DNA of 64,000 bases, taken from Symbiodinium natans. Its lineage: Eukaryota; Sar; Dinophyceae; Suessiales; Symbiodiniaceae. The notes under the pieces were generated by a model that saw only the letters and a program-made list of their open reading frames with translations, was not told where the DNA came from and ran no database searches. Shown here piece by piece: positions 51,312 through 61,410 of this stretch. The position numbers and the translations under genes are program-made. The stretch's first letter is position 1. Each line of letters begins with the position of its first letter. The stretch spans positions 1,088,232-1,152,231 of the forward strand of contig CAJNDS010002268.1 of NCBI GenBank assembly GCA_905221605.1, given 5' to 3'.

Positions 51312-52757
51312 ATGGAAGCCACCTTCCGGTCCCATGGGGGCACACTGACGTTTGTCAGCGCTGACCCAGACTTCTCTACCACTTCCTGAAGAGCCCGCCC
51401 CAAAATGAAAAAACAACTTCTTCCTTACAAGGGCAATGTTGGTCAGTTCTCAAAAATTAGGGCCCTAAACCTAAACCCTAAACCCGAAAGGGACCAGAAT
51501 TTTGAGAACTCACAGGGATTCTTGTCTTCTGTTTTCTGGGGTGGGGGTGTTCTTAAGCTAAGAGTAGCTTTAGGATCTCAGGCTGGAGGGCCCCCCCCCC
51601 TCCCCCCCCCAGCCAGGTTGGAGTTGAGAGGCTTGCGGGACATTTTAGGGCACTTAGGGCCATAATGCTTTCGGGGCCTAGGGCTAAACGCTGAACCCCA
51701 AACCCTAAACCCTAGCCCTAAACCCTAGCCCTAAACCCTAAACCCTAAACCCTGGGGTGCCGAGCTGCCGCAGAGAACCCTGGCCGAGCCCTCAGTCGGC
51801 GGCAGTGTCCACAAGCACCGCGGAATGCCTGGCGATGTCGGGGAGCTCGAGGGCTTGGGGTTTGGGGTTTAGGGTTTCTTTCGGGTTTAGGGTTTAGGGT
51901 TTAGGGTTTAGGGTTTAGGGTTTAGGGTTTAGGGTTTAGGGTTTAGGGTTTAGGGTTTAGGGTTTAGGGTTTAGGGGTTTAGGGTTTAGTGTTTCGGGTT
52001 TAGGGTTTAGGGTTTAGGGTTTAGGGTTTAGGGTTTAGGGTTTAGGGTTTAGGGTTTAGGGTTTAGGGTTTAGGGTTTAGGGTTTAGGATTCAGGGTCTA
52101 GGGTTCAGGGTTTGGGGTTTACGGTTTGGGCCACCCCCCCCACCCCCTCCCCTCCGCGCCAGCGACTGGGCAGCTCGGATCCCACCAAGGGCGTCGAAGC
52201 CTCTGGATGCCGACGTGTTGGCAACGGGGTTAGGGTTTAGGGTTTAGGGCGTAGGGCTTAGGGTTTCGGGTTTAGGGTTTAGGGTTTAGGGTTTTATGGT
52301 TTAAGGTTTAGCGTTTAGGGTGTAGGGTATACGGTATAGGGTTTTGGGTTTAGGGTTTAGGGTGTAGGCTTTTGGGTTTGGGGTTTTGGGGGAGCTTTTT
52401 TGGGTTTTTGGGCTTTGGGGGCTTTGCGGCTTGAGAGCTTCAGGGTCCGAATTGACCATGACAGCGGCCTGGCACGCTGTGTTCGGTATTATGTTGAACC
52501 CGGAACCCTAAATCCTAAACCCTAAACCCTTGATCCTAAACCCTAAACCCTAAACCTCCACCCCCACACCCACACCGTGCACCTTTGTTTGGGGGGTGAC
52601 TTGGGGCCCCAAGCACCCATACCTTTGTATAGGGTTGAGGGTTTAGGGTTTAGGGTTTAGGGTTTAGGGTTTAGGGTTTAGGGTTTAGGGAGCCCACAGC
52701 CCGACAAGCGCACGAAACCACTCCAGCCGGCCTCGTCAGATTGCAGGGAGTGAGCCG
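51312..52757 (-). CDS. Minus-strand exons between large telomere blocks
   Basis: 52693-52757 (AHSLQSDEAGWSGFVRLS), 52150-52228 (SRGFDALGGIRAAQSLAR), 51796-51857 (ALELPDIARHSAVLVDTA, stop TGA) and 51312-51392 (EVVEKSGSALTNVSVPPW, donor GTTATT). At least two genes, since the third ends in a stop. Confidence 0.42.
51443..51510. mobile_element. Introner-like hairpin, family I4, with CCCTAAA tract as loop
   Basis: CAGTTCTCAAAAATTAGGGCCC, then about four telomere-like units, then AAAGGGACCAGAATTTTGAGAACT. Only 68 bp, so nearly the whole loop is telomere repeat. Confidence 0.72.
51855..52130. repeat. Longest TTTAGGG block in the window
   Basis: About 38 G-strand heptamers interrupted by a few variants, between minus-strand exon-like segments at 51796-51857 and 52150-52228. 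Confidence 0.92.
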
Positions 52758-52843
52758 ATTCCTCAGTAGGCTCTTAGCACCCGCAAACCCTCAAAGCTAT
52801 ACCTCAAATGCCCTAAACCCCAACCCCTAAAACCTTAAACCCT

Positions 52844-53923
52844 AGGCCCTGCCCCTGGTGTCGTTGAGCATTCCGGTCCAGCGTCTGTTTCTGAGGCTGC
52901 GGCGGACGGCGCCAGTGACGAAAGCTGCCGGATGTGCTCCAGCTTTTGCTTCAGCTGACCCCCGAGATGTTGAATTCGACTTAGCTGGCCTCTCAGAGAT
53001 CCCACCCGGGAGTTTAGGGTTTAGGGCTTAGGGTTTAGGGTTTAGGGTCCAGGGTCTAGGGTCTAGGGTTTAGGGTTTAGGGTTTAGGGTTTAGGGTTTA
53101 GGGTTTAGAGTTCAGTGGCCTCTCAAAGATGCAGCAGGGAGGGATGGATGCCAGCAGTGCTCAAGAAAGTGCTCTGTTCTTGTATTGAAGCTCTTCTTGC
53201 TCCAGTCTGCTGTCAAAAGGCCGCAAAGGTCCCCCCCCCCCTTTTGATCCGTGCAGGCACGATCTTCTCTTTCGCACAGGCCGGGCATCTCGGCGCTCGG
53301 GGCGGTCGGCCTGCAGCAAGACAGGCCACATTCTTGCCAGATCTGCAAGCTCTTGAAGGGGAGTTACTGATACTGAACTACTCATCTCGTCCGCCTCTCC
53401 AAGAGCCTTGAAAACCCATGCAAAAAGCATGTCAGACGTGGTGTGTGAACATGGCTGCGCAGGGAAGTGGGTCTTTTCTCTCAGCTCTGAGCAGTACCAC
53501 TCCCTGGAAGAGGCTTCAAGGGGCCCAAGTCTCAAGCGTATCCGCCCAGTTTCAGCCGCGTGGAAGTGGGTTCCGAGCTTGGCAAGTCTCCACCGAGCCT
53601 TGCAGGGCTTGCCGGACTGGCTCCCTGGGGAGCTCTGAGCAGGAAGGCCCACAGTTGCAGAGGGACTAAGAGCTTGTCCTGGATGGCCTTTCGCACCATT
53701 TTTGTGACTGTTTGGGGGAACCCCTCCGCACTTTCCGGGAGCTCGGACAGAGACTTGATCACGTTCTCCCAGTCGTAGTCGCGAAGGCAGATGAGGCGAA
53801 CGAAGTGCAGCCAGCCCTTTCGAAGCGCCTCCTGCGCATCTTTGGGGAACTGCAGTCCGCTGCACTCGTGCGTAATCTCGCGGCACAAGCGCATGAGCTC
53901 CTCTACATAGTCTTCGCAGTTCC
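52844..53923 (-). CDS. Best-supported multi-exon gene of the right half, unidentified
   Basis: An acceptor CACCCCCAG at 53924 opens NCEDYVEELMRLCREITHEC then KGWLHFVRLICLRDYDWEN (to about 53640). A second frame carries MLFAWVFKALGEADEMSS to about 53240, where a run of ten G may hide a frameshift or intron. The frame continues as LLTADWSKKSFNTRTEHF ... SLPAASLR, then the telomere-filled GC-AG intron 52990-53119, then GQLSRIQHLGGQLKQKLEHI (coiled-coil-like) to 52844. Helical, Leu-rich character; no family recognised. Confidence 0.45.
52990..53119 (-). other. Telomere-repeat intron (GC-AG) flanked by 15-bp exon duplication
   Basis: 52986-53000 and 53116-53130 are copies with one mismatch. On the minus strand both read GAGAG|GCCA, giving a 130-nt GC-AG intron filled with telomere heptamers and joining SLPAASLR to GQLSRIQHLGGQLKQ in frame. 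GC donors are common in dinoflagellates. Confidence 0.6.
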
Positions 53924-54375
53924 TGGGGGTGGACTTCAGGGCTAGAGTTCGATGATGATTTAGGTTAAGGGTTTAGTCAGGGTTGAGGGTCTAGGGTTCA
54001 GGGTTATAGAACGCTATCGCTAGGCTTATATCGGGCTAGAAAGATATCTACACATATAACTTTCAGGGATGAGGACCCATCGAAGCTTAAAAAACAACAT
54101 TTCCATATCAGCCCGAGGTGTCTCGAGATCCACTGAATCGCACCGGTCCAGTGTTTGGCAGAACAACTGCTGAGTCGCTTCAGAAAGCTTCTCATGGTCC
54201 GAACCGCGGCATAAGTCCTAGGCTGGGGGTTTAGGGTTTAGGATTTAGGGTTAGGTCTTTACTCTCTGAGATAGTCTCTTCCTGAATCAAGGTTTAGGTC
54301 TTCGGGAAGGGGGTCCTCCATAAGACCCCCTTATACTCCAACCACTTGAGCCTTAACCGTATACCCTAAACCCCG

Positions 54376-54626
54376 ACAAGTGTAAAAAGTTCCCAAAAGC
54401 CGCCAAAGGCTACCTGGAATCTCTAAAAGCGGGCGCCAGCAGGCTAAACCCCAAACCCCGAACCCCAAACCCCAAACGCGAAACCCTAAACCCTAAACCC
54501 TAAACCCTAAACCCTAAACCCTAAACCCTAAACCCTAAACCCTAAACCCTAAACCCTAAACCCGAACAAGTGTAAAACGTTCCCAGAGGCCTACCTGGAG
54601 TCTCTAAACACGGGCGCCAGCAGGCT
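54376..54626. repeat. Exon-intron junction duplicated around a telomere block
   Basis: 54376-54445 and 54566-54626 are imperfect copies (both end in gggcgccagcaggct) with about 95 bp of CCCTAAA units between. Both contain CCAG|GTAG on the minus strand. Confidence 0.8.
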
Positions 54627-55040
54627 GAACGTGTAGTCTGCGTCGAAGCTGAAGACGGGCTGCCGCTTAGGGCTCTCCGTCCCCCGCTCCCAGCCTGAGC
54701 TGCTGCTAAGGGGCTTAGGGCTTTGGGCTCAAGGCGTAGGCCTTAGGGCTTTACGCCTTAGGGCTTTAGGGTTTAGGGCTTTAGGGTTTAGGGTTTAGGG
54801 TTTAGGGTTTAGGGTTTAGGGTTTAGGGTTTTAGGGCTTAGGGCTTAGGGTTTAGGGTTTAGGGTTTAGGGTTTCGGGTTTCGGGCTTCGGGTTTCGGGT
54901 TTCGGGTTTCGGGCTTCGGGCTTAGGGTTTAGGGTTTAGGAGGAACTTAAGTAGCTTAAGCTGCAAGGGGTTTAGGGTTTTCGGCTTGGGAACTTAAGAC
55001 GAAGTTGCCAGCACCAGAAACCCCTACTAGCATGGTGACA
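54595..55040 (-). CDS. Two minus-strand exons
   Basis: 54985-55040 (VTMLVGVSGAGNFVLSSQ) and 54595-54700 (KRQPVFSFDADYTFSLLA, PVFRDS, donor GTAGGC). The last 60-70 bp across the exon end and donor are repeated at 54376-54445 beyond a telomere block. Confidence 0.45.
54776..54945. repeat. TTTAGGG block with TTTCGGG subrun
   Basis: Normal heptamers followed by about seven TTTCGGG/CTTCGGG units, another locally spread variant. Confidence 0.9.
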
Positions 55041-55370
55041 AACCCTAAACCCTAAACCCTAAACCCTAAACCCTAAACCCTAAACCCCTCCTACTTGAAG
55101 GTTAATGGGTAGAGAGGGTTAAAAAGCGTTCCCTCTTAAGGGCCCCCCCCCCTTATCCTACCTAGGAGTAAGCCGCAAAGTTCCCAAGGGTCTAGGGTTT
55201 AGGGTTTAGGGTTTAGGGTTTAGGGTTTGGGGTTTAGGGTTTAGGGTTTAGGGTTTCGGGTTTAGGGTTCAGCATCTCAAGTCCAAGCATTCACTAGTCA
55301 AGAAATTATTGCTCCAGAAAAATACCCACCCGCCCGAAGAATCCCACAACATTAAGAAAATATTTCACGT

Positions 55371-56037
55371 ATGGAACGACCTTGCCCAGAAAAAAATGAC
55401 CTTGCCCAGAAAAAAATGACCTTGCCCAATGAGAAAATGACCTTGCCCAGTAAAAAACTAACCTTGCCCAGTAAGAAAATGACCTTGCCCAGTAAAAAAT
55501 GACCTTGCCCAGTAAAAAAATGACCTTGCCCAGTAAAAAAATGACCTTGCCCAGTAAAAAGATGACCTTGCCCAGTAACATTTTTACTGGGCAAGGTCAT
55601 TTTTTTTACTGGGCAAGGTCATTTTTTTGCTGGGCAAGGTCGTTTTTTTGGACGAAACGACCTTGCCCAGTAAAAAATGACCTTGCCCAGTGAAAAAATG
55701 ACCTTGCCCAGTGAAAAAATGACCTTGCCCATTAAAAAATGACCTTGCCCAGTAATGACCTTGCCCAGTAAAAAAATGACCTTGCCCAGTAAAAAAATGA
55801 CCTTGCCCAGTAAAAAAATGACCTTGCCCAGTAAAAAAATGACCTTGCCCAGTAAAAAGATGACCTTGCCCAGTAACATTTTTACTGGGCAAGGTCATTT
55901 TTTTTACTGGGCAAGGTCATTTTTTTTACTGGGCAAGGTCGTTTTTTTGGACGAAACGACCTTGCCCAGTAAAAAATGACCTTGCCCAGTAAAACTATGA
56001 CCTTGCCCAGTAAAAAAATGACCTTGCCCAGTAACTC
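55371..56037. repeat. About 21-bp satellite with internal orientation flips
   Basis: About 31 copies of a unit around TGACCTTGCCCAGTAAAAAA. Order: 10 forward, 3 reverse, 11 forward, 3 reverse, 4 forward. Each forward-to-reverse junction is a short hairpin (CCCAGTAA/TTACTGGG, 5-nt loop); each reverse-to-forward junction is an 11-bp hairpin with a TTTTGGACG loop. The flip module recurs with about 298-bp spacing, so there is a higher-order duplication. No similar sequence was seen elsewhere in the window. The long ORFs over it are repeat artefacts. Confidence 0.95.
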
Positions 56038-56124
56038 CTTAACACTTGAATTATATATGATAGAGAGGTTTACGGTTTAGGGTTTAGGGTTTAGGGTTTA
56101 GGGTTTAGGGTTTAGGGTTTAGGG

Positions 56125-57600
56125 AGGAACTGCCAGCCCAGCAGCTTCTCAGGCGCTCCTCAAGCGCGCTTGGAATAAACACCATGGGGCTTGGGGGGAC
56201 TGCGGGGTCTCCCAACTTGAGCCCGCGACTCCCAGAGTCTGAGAGTAGGTTGAGGGTTTAGGGTTTAGAGTGTAGGGCTTGGGGTTTAAGGTTTAGGGTT
56301 TGGGGCTTCAGGCGCAGGGATTTAGGGTGCAAGGATTTGGGATTAGGGTTCAGGCTTTGGGCTTTGCAGGGCCTGTTTTTGGTGTCCTGAGCATGATTTA
56401 GAGCAACCACTGCAAATAGCCTATAGAAGGGGTAGTATAGAGGGGGGGGTAGTAGGGGAACCCATGAGTACTGTGAAGAGCCCTGGTTTTCTAGTCTGAA
56501 GTCTACTTCCATAGAAACCCTCAACCAGACACAGTGGGGCTGACAGCCTCAGCCCTCACACCATCCTGGCTTCTAAAACACGCGCCTGGGCAGGCAGCTC
56601 CCTGACGAGTCCCAAGTGCCTCGGGCGGCGTGCGCCTAAACCCTAAACCCTAAACCCTAACCCTAAAATAGTAAGAATGTCTCGCCCTGCGCGGCTGCGT
56701 GTCCACTTCAACGACTATCACGCGTCATTCGCTCGAACAGGGCGTGCAGACGGCACACGTCAGTTGGTTTGTTTAGGAAGTACCTACTTGTTTATCTATC
56801 TATCCATAAATAAATCTATATATATATACATATATATATGTAGTCACTTCTCGAAATTATGGTCCCTTTTGGGGATACGAGTATAAGGCCACAGCAATTC
56901 TTGAGAGTATCCAAAAAGGGACCATCGTTTCAAGAACTGACCACACATATATATATATATATATGCATATATATATATATATATACATATGTGTTTATAT
57001 ATACACTTTCATTTATCAAGTTCTTCAGGGAGGGGGGTTCATGGGGGGGGGGGGTAGGTACTTAGAGAGCTACGGAGCCTTAGGAAGGAGTTGTAGGGAG
57101 TATTCGGGAGCCTTGGGTTACATACCCCCCTTGAATCAAGCCCCCCCGCCCCCCCCCCGCCCTTAAGAACCCTATAAGAAAATATGTAAATACATATATA
57201 TATATATATATATATTATATTTATATTTATATGTATATGTATATTTATATTTATATTTGTATTTGTGTATTTATATTTATATATTTTAGTTTTTATTTTA
57301 TATTTATATTTATACTTATATTTATTTTTATATTTTTGTATTTATATTTATTTATAATTACATTTATATTTATATTTATATTTATATTTATATTTATACT
57401 TATATTCATGCTTATATTTCTAATTATATTTATATTTATATTTTTGTATTTATATTTAGATTTATATTTATACTTGTATATACATATATATATATATAAT
57501 ATGCTCGCTTGGCTGCCGGCGCATCAGCAAAGCGCTCTGCAGCTGCGCAGATGTCCCGCTGCGTCGAATCACTCCTGCAAGCTGGCGAATGAGCCTCGGC
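56125..57600 (-). CDS. Minus-strand exons
   Basis: 57502-57600 ([18 protein letters not shown]; acceptor TTTAG adjoining the I1 introner end) and 56125-56205 ([18 protein letters not shown]). A possible further exon is 56560-56640 ([17 protein letters not shown]). Confidence 0.38.
56845..56941. mobile_element. Introner-like hairpin, family I4
   Basis: CACTTCTCGAAATTATGGTCCC ... GGGACCATCGTTTCAAGAACTG, 97 bp, flanked on both sides by (TA)n. Confidence 0.72.
57187..57500. repeat. TTTATA-type low-complexity tract
   Basis: About 300 bp of degenerate TTTATA hexamers plus (TA)n ends. It ends directly at the exon-like segment 57502-57600, so it may be intronic. Confidence 0.85.
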
Positions 57601-57605
57601 CTAAA

Positions 57606-57799
57606 CTTGGAGGTTCATTTGGGTAGCTTTAAGTGGATTTAGGTACCTATAAGTGGATTTAGGGTTTAGGGTTTAGGGTTTAGGGTTTAGGGTTTAGGGT
57701 TTCGGCTCTAGGCTGGGGTTATAAGTGCCCTAAATAGGGTTCGAAGTAGCCTTGCCGTGCTTATAACCTTACTCATAACTACGCAAACGAACCTCCAAG
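57606..57799. mobile_element. Introner-like hairpin, family I1, with TTTAGGG tract inside
   Basis: Ends CTTGGAGGTTCATTTGGG / CGAACCTCCAAG; a telomere block (57658-57706) interrupts the loop. A short direct repeat GCCTA flanks it. The minus-strand exon-like segment 57502-57600 starts right at its left border. Confidence 0.75.
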
Positions 57800-57869
57800 C
57801 CTAGCCCTCCGATTCAAACCCTAAACCCTAAACCCCAAACCCCAAACCCTAAACCCTAAACCCTATGAA

Positions 57870-59290
57870 GGCTCTTGCCGCTACGGGTCCTGAGGAGCAG
57901 GAGCCGGTGCTCCAGTTGCTCATCTCCGCCTCACAGCATCGCGCAAGGTCGGCGCTTATGTCAGCTTCGAGATGTTTAGGGTTTAGGGTTTAGGGTTTTG
58001 GGTTTAGGGTTTAGGGTCTAGGGTTCCCGGCTGCATCATTGTAGGGCCAAGTCAATTAGAACAGTTGCTTAGGGCGACACTTGTCTTCTAAAACTCTAGT
58101 GCTTGGGTCTTGGAATATTGGCAGCGAGGTGGGCTCCTGTGTTAAAAAAGTGTCTTCCCTAAACCCTAAACCCTAAACCCTAAACCCCTAAACCCTAAAC
58201 CCCAAACCCTAAACCCTAAACCCTTCAACCCTGAACCCTGAGCCAAAACCAGAGAGACCCCCAAAGAGCGGATCCTTGCGCTCGGCGCGTTGGCCCTGAC
58301 AGCATCCACTCCACCGCCTCCCAGGTCGCAACCAAGGCTTTTGGACCCTGAAAACCCCCTAAACCCCCTAAACCCCCTAAACCCCCTAAACCCCCTAAAC
58401 CCCCTAAACCCCTAAACCCCTAAACCCCCTAAACCCCCTAAACCCCTAAACCCCCTAAATAAACCCCTAAACCCTAAACCCTAAACTCTGAAAAGATGAC
58501 CGGTTTAGGGTTCCGGTTCGTATCACAGTCTTGGTACGGATCCGTCTTTTGAAACTCAAAAGCGGACCCTAACAGGGCCCCACTCGCAACATGACTCGAA
58601 CTTCTACGTCCCTGGTGCAACCCTCAGCCTCAAGCCAGGTAAAGGGTTCAGCCCTACATCCTTACGTTCCCTAAACCCTAAACCCTAAACCCTAAACCCT
58701 AAACCCTAAACCCTGAACCCTAAACCCTAAACCCTAAACTGTGTGGGGGCTTCAGAGGGATCTTTTCATAAATCTGTGCCACAGAACAAGGCCCGATGTA
58801 GGCTCCCTCCCCCCCCTCCAGACCAAAAAACAAAAGAAGCTCCGAAGCGAAAAGCCCGGAGCCCAACTTTGGGGTTTGGGGTTTAGTGTTAGGGAATAGG
58901 GACCCTTTGGAGGTTCTGTTCAAGAGGGTGCTTCATTTCATGTTAGTGATCAGTGGACTTGAAACACGCAGCCAAATCCTGAACCCCTACCAAACCCTCA
59001 CCTAAAGCACGAAAAACAACTCGAAAAAATCTTAACCCCCCAAAACTCTACAAAACCCTAATCCCTAAGTCCCAACAATCCAAAACCCCAAACCCCCCAA
59101 AGCCCTCAACAACCCCGGTAAAGAACCCAGACGCCTAAATAGAAGGCCTAAAAGACTAAAACCCTAAACCCTAAACCCTAAACCCTAAACCCTAAACCCT
59201 AAACCCTAAACCCTAAACCCTAAACTCTTGAAAGCGAAGGCCGGCCTCAAATCCGTTGAGGCAGCAGCCCTCCGTCGAGGTACCCAAGGC
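57870..59290 (+). CDS. Plus-strand exon candidates of uncertain strand
   Basis: 57874-57980 (MKALAATGPEEQEPVLQLLI; antisense also open), 58262-58345 (ILALGALALTASTPPPPR; antisense ALVATWEAVEWMLSG is as good) and 59232-59275 (GLKSVEAAALRR, donor GTACCC). Kept as one low-confidence entry. Confidence 0.25.
58349..58490. repeat. CCCCCTAAA 9-mer block
   Basis: A dozen units of a 9-mer (TTTAGGGGG on the other strand) mixed with 8-mers, then normal heptamers. Confidence 0.9.
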
Positions 59291-60115
59291 ACCTTTGGGA
59301 AGGGTTTCGGGTTTCGGGTTTAGGGTTTAGGGTTTAGGGTTTAGGGCTTCAGGTTTAGGGCTTAGGGTTTAGGGCTTAGAGTTTAGGGCTAAGGGCCTAG
59401 GGTTTAGGGCTTAGGGCTTAGGGCTTTAGGGCTTAGGGCTTAGGGCTTTAGGGGGCTGGCTGTTCCCTGGAGGGTTTATTCAGCTTCCTTGCAGCTTTCT
59501 GTCGCCGTTGCAAGCTGCTGCAGAAGCGGGGACATGAGCAACCTCATCCCCCGAAGATAAGAGCTCCTGCCTACTTCTCAACAAACTTAGGGTTTAGGGC
59601 TTAGGGCTTAGGGCTTTAGGGTTTAGGGCTTTGGGTGTAGGGCTCGGGGTGTTTGGGTGCAGGTTTAGGGTGTAGGGCTTGACGTTCTTGCTCTTCGGGT
59701 TTCAAGGAGGGTTCAGGCGTTGGGGCTTTTGGTGGCTTTCGGGCCGAAATATGATGAAACAAACCTAAGCCCCTGGCTTCGAGAACAAGAAGAAGAGCGC
59801 TAACAACTATGAAGCGCAACGAATAGCAAACAATCCCAGCTAAGAGCTCAGAGGAAGAATGGAGCAACGATGGTAAGGACAACGATAGTACTGAAAATGA
59901 GCCGAACTCAACCAGGGCTTGAGTAAACTTAAGCTGGAGGATTTAGGGACTGAAGGTTTAGGGTTTAGGGCAAAATCACTCTGGGCATATGCTGGAAATG
60001 GATCAAGCGGGTAAAAACAAAAAGCGGCCGTTTGACAGGATGCTAAGTTCGCCAAGCCCGCCAACCCCTGTGTTTAGGGTCTGGGGTTTAGGGTTTAGGT
60101 TTTAGGGTTTAGGGT

Positions 60116-60765
60116 TGGGTCATCGGCTGCCTTCCTCCCTGGCGGCCAAGAGCAGCGGGTGCTTTGCCCACACTGTCACTCGCAACGCCTCCCACGTGGG
60201 CAGCTGTCCAAAGAATCAACCGCGGTCCTACACCTAAGCTACTATTTGCTTAAGACCCCCCAAAGAATACAAAAACAAAATCCCGATATTGCCCTTATAA
60301 GGAAGAATATTTCTACTTTGGGGGGGGGGGGGGTTCTTTAAGCAATTCGTAGTAAACCCTTCTGGGGCGTCTCGGTGTTCGAAACAAGCCCTGAAACTGG
60401 TCGGCATTTAGAGACGGGTGCAGCTGGCCCCTTCAGACTTCCGGGGGGCCGGGGGTGGTGGACAATTTGGTCTTGGCTTTTCTATGCAACTGCCTGAAGC
60501 ATATTCTGAATAACATCCTCTTGAACTAAGTCAATAGGAGAAAGTATGTCAAGCATGTCACAAGGGCCTAAACCCGAAACCCTCAAGCCTAAACCCTGAA
60601 ACAGAAGCAGCTGAAGTCGAGGGGGCAGAATCAACCCCAGCCTTTTTGTGGTCGGGGTCACGAACTCCTCGGCGCGTGTAAGAGAGCCGAGACACGGAGA
60701 GAGCCTTTACAGCCCTGAACCAGACGATGCAATCGGGGGCGTGTCTCTGGAGTTGTTATTGTTGG
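60116..60765 (+). CDS. Plus-strand gene fragment with CxxC zinc-binding-like exon
   Basis: 60116-60238 (EQRVLCPHCHSQRLPRGQ, a CPHC pair), then an I7 introner, 60378-60500 (SPETGRHLETGAAGPFRL), 60603-60680 (AAEVEGAESTPAFLWSGS) and 60712-60765 (PEPDDAIGGVSLELLL, acceptor TTTACAG). Consistent strand over four segments; a single CxxC is too little to name a family. Confidence 0.42.
60239..60352. mobile_element. Introner-like hairpin, family I7
   Basis: CTACTATTTGCTTAAGACCCC ... GGGGTTCTTTAAGCAATTCGTAG, with a G13 run near the tip. Directly follows the plus-strand exon at 60116-60238. Confidence 0.75.
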
Positions 60766-60974
60766 GGTTTAGGGTTTAGGGTTTAGGGCTTAGGGTTTAG
60801 GGTTTAGGGTTTAGGGTCTAGGGTTTGAGGTTTAGGGTTTAGGCTTTAGGGTTTAGGGTTTAGGGGTTCGGGTTTCTTGAGTATGCAGCTTAAGCATCGC
60901 TCCCTACTTCGGAGGTAGTGCACGTGCAGAGGCAGAGAGGGTTTAGGGTTTAGGGTTTAGGGTTTAGGGTTTAG

Positions 60975-61175
60975 GGCAGGACGCATGCTGGCAAGTTGCC
61001 GTCGCGCTGAGGAGTGTAGACCACGACCTTGCAATGTGGGAAACCCTAAACCCTAAACCCGAAACCCTAAAGACAGCCTGGAACAAACAACGCCACTGAT
61101 GGCACCCTTCCAACCCTGCCTGCAAGCAGTTCAGCAACTCACGTACGAAGTAAAAAGGGTACCCCTTCATCTTTG
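60975..61175 (-). CDS. Minus-strand two-exon 3' end
   Basis: 61078-61175 (MKGYPFYFVRELLNCLQAGL ... QWRCLFQ) joined over a 32-nt telomere-unit intron to 60975-61045 (KVVVYTPQRDGNLPACVL). The stop TAA is part of a CCCTAA telomere unit. Confidence 0.4.
61046..61077 (-). other. Possible 32-nt intron made of telomere units
   Basis: On the minus strand, TTCCAG|GCTGTC, four heptamers, TTTAG|GGTTTCCC. Removing these 32 nt joins QWRCLFQ to GFPHCKVVVYTPQRDG in phase 0. Without splicing the downstream frame is less protein-like. It is short for a spliceosomal intron. Confidence 0.4.
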
Positions 61176-61410
61176 ACAGAGCTTAATGGGGAACCCCGCC
61201 CAGGAAAAAAAACAAAAAGATGCGCCTGTTCTGGGCACTACAGCTACTTGGAGGCTCATAGGTAGTTGCAATACAACTACCATCAACCCCAAACCCGAAA
61301 ACCCTAAAAACCCTAAATCCTAAACCCGAATCCCTAAACCCTAAACCCCTAAACCCCTAAACCCCAAACCCCAAACCCTAAACCCTAAACCCTAAACCCT
61401 AAACCCTAAA

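Noticed and set aside
54720-54740. Second spliced-leader remnant (TTTGGGCTCAAGG)
   Set aside because: It has an extra G relative to the leader, lies in degenerate telomere-like sequence and has no adjacent target-site duplication or gene start.
55306-55979. Several ORFs of about 60-100 codons with LLGKVIF or TGQGHFF repeats
   Set aside because: Direct translation of the 21-bp satellite; no start context or non-repeat content.
55371-56037. CRISPR array
   Set aside because: Repeat units are directly adjacent with no unique spacers, and the genome is eukaryotic.
57231-57626. 131-codon Ile/Phe/Tyr-rich ORF
   Set aside because: Translation of the TTTATA low-complexity tract.
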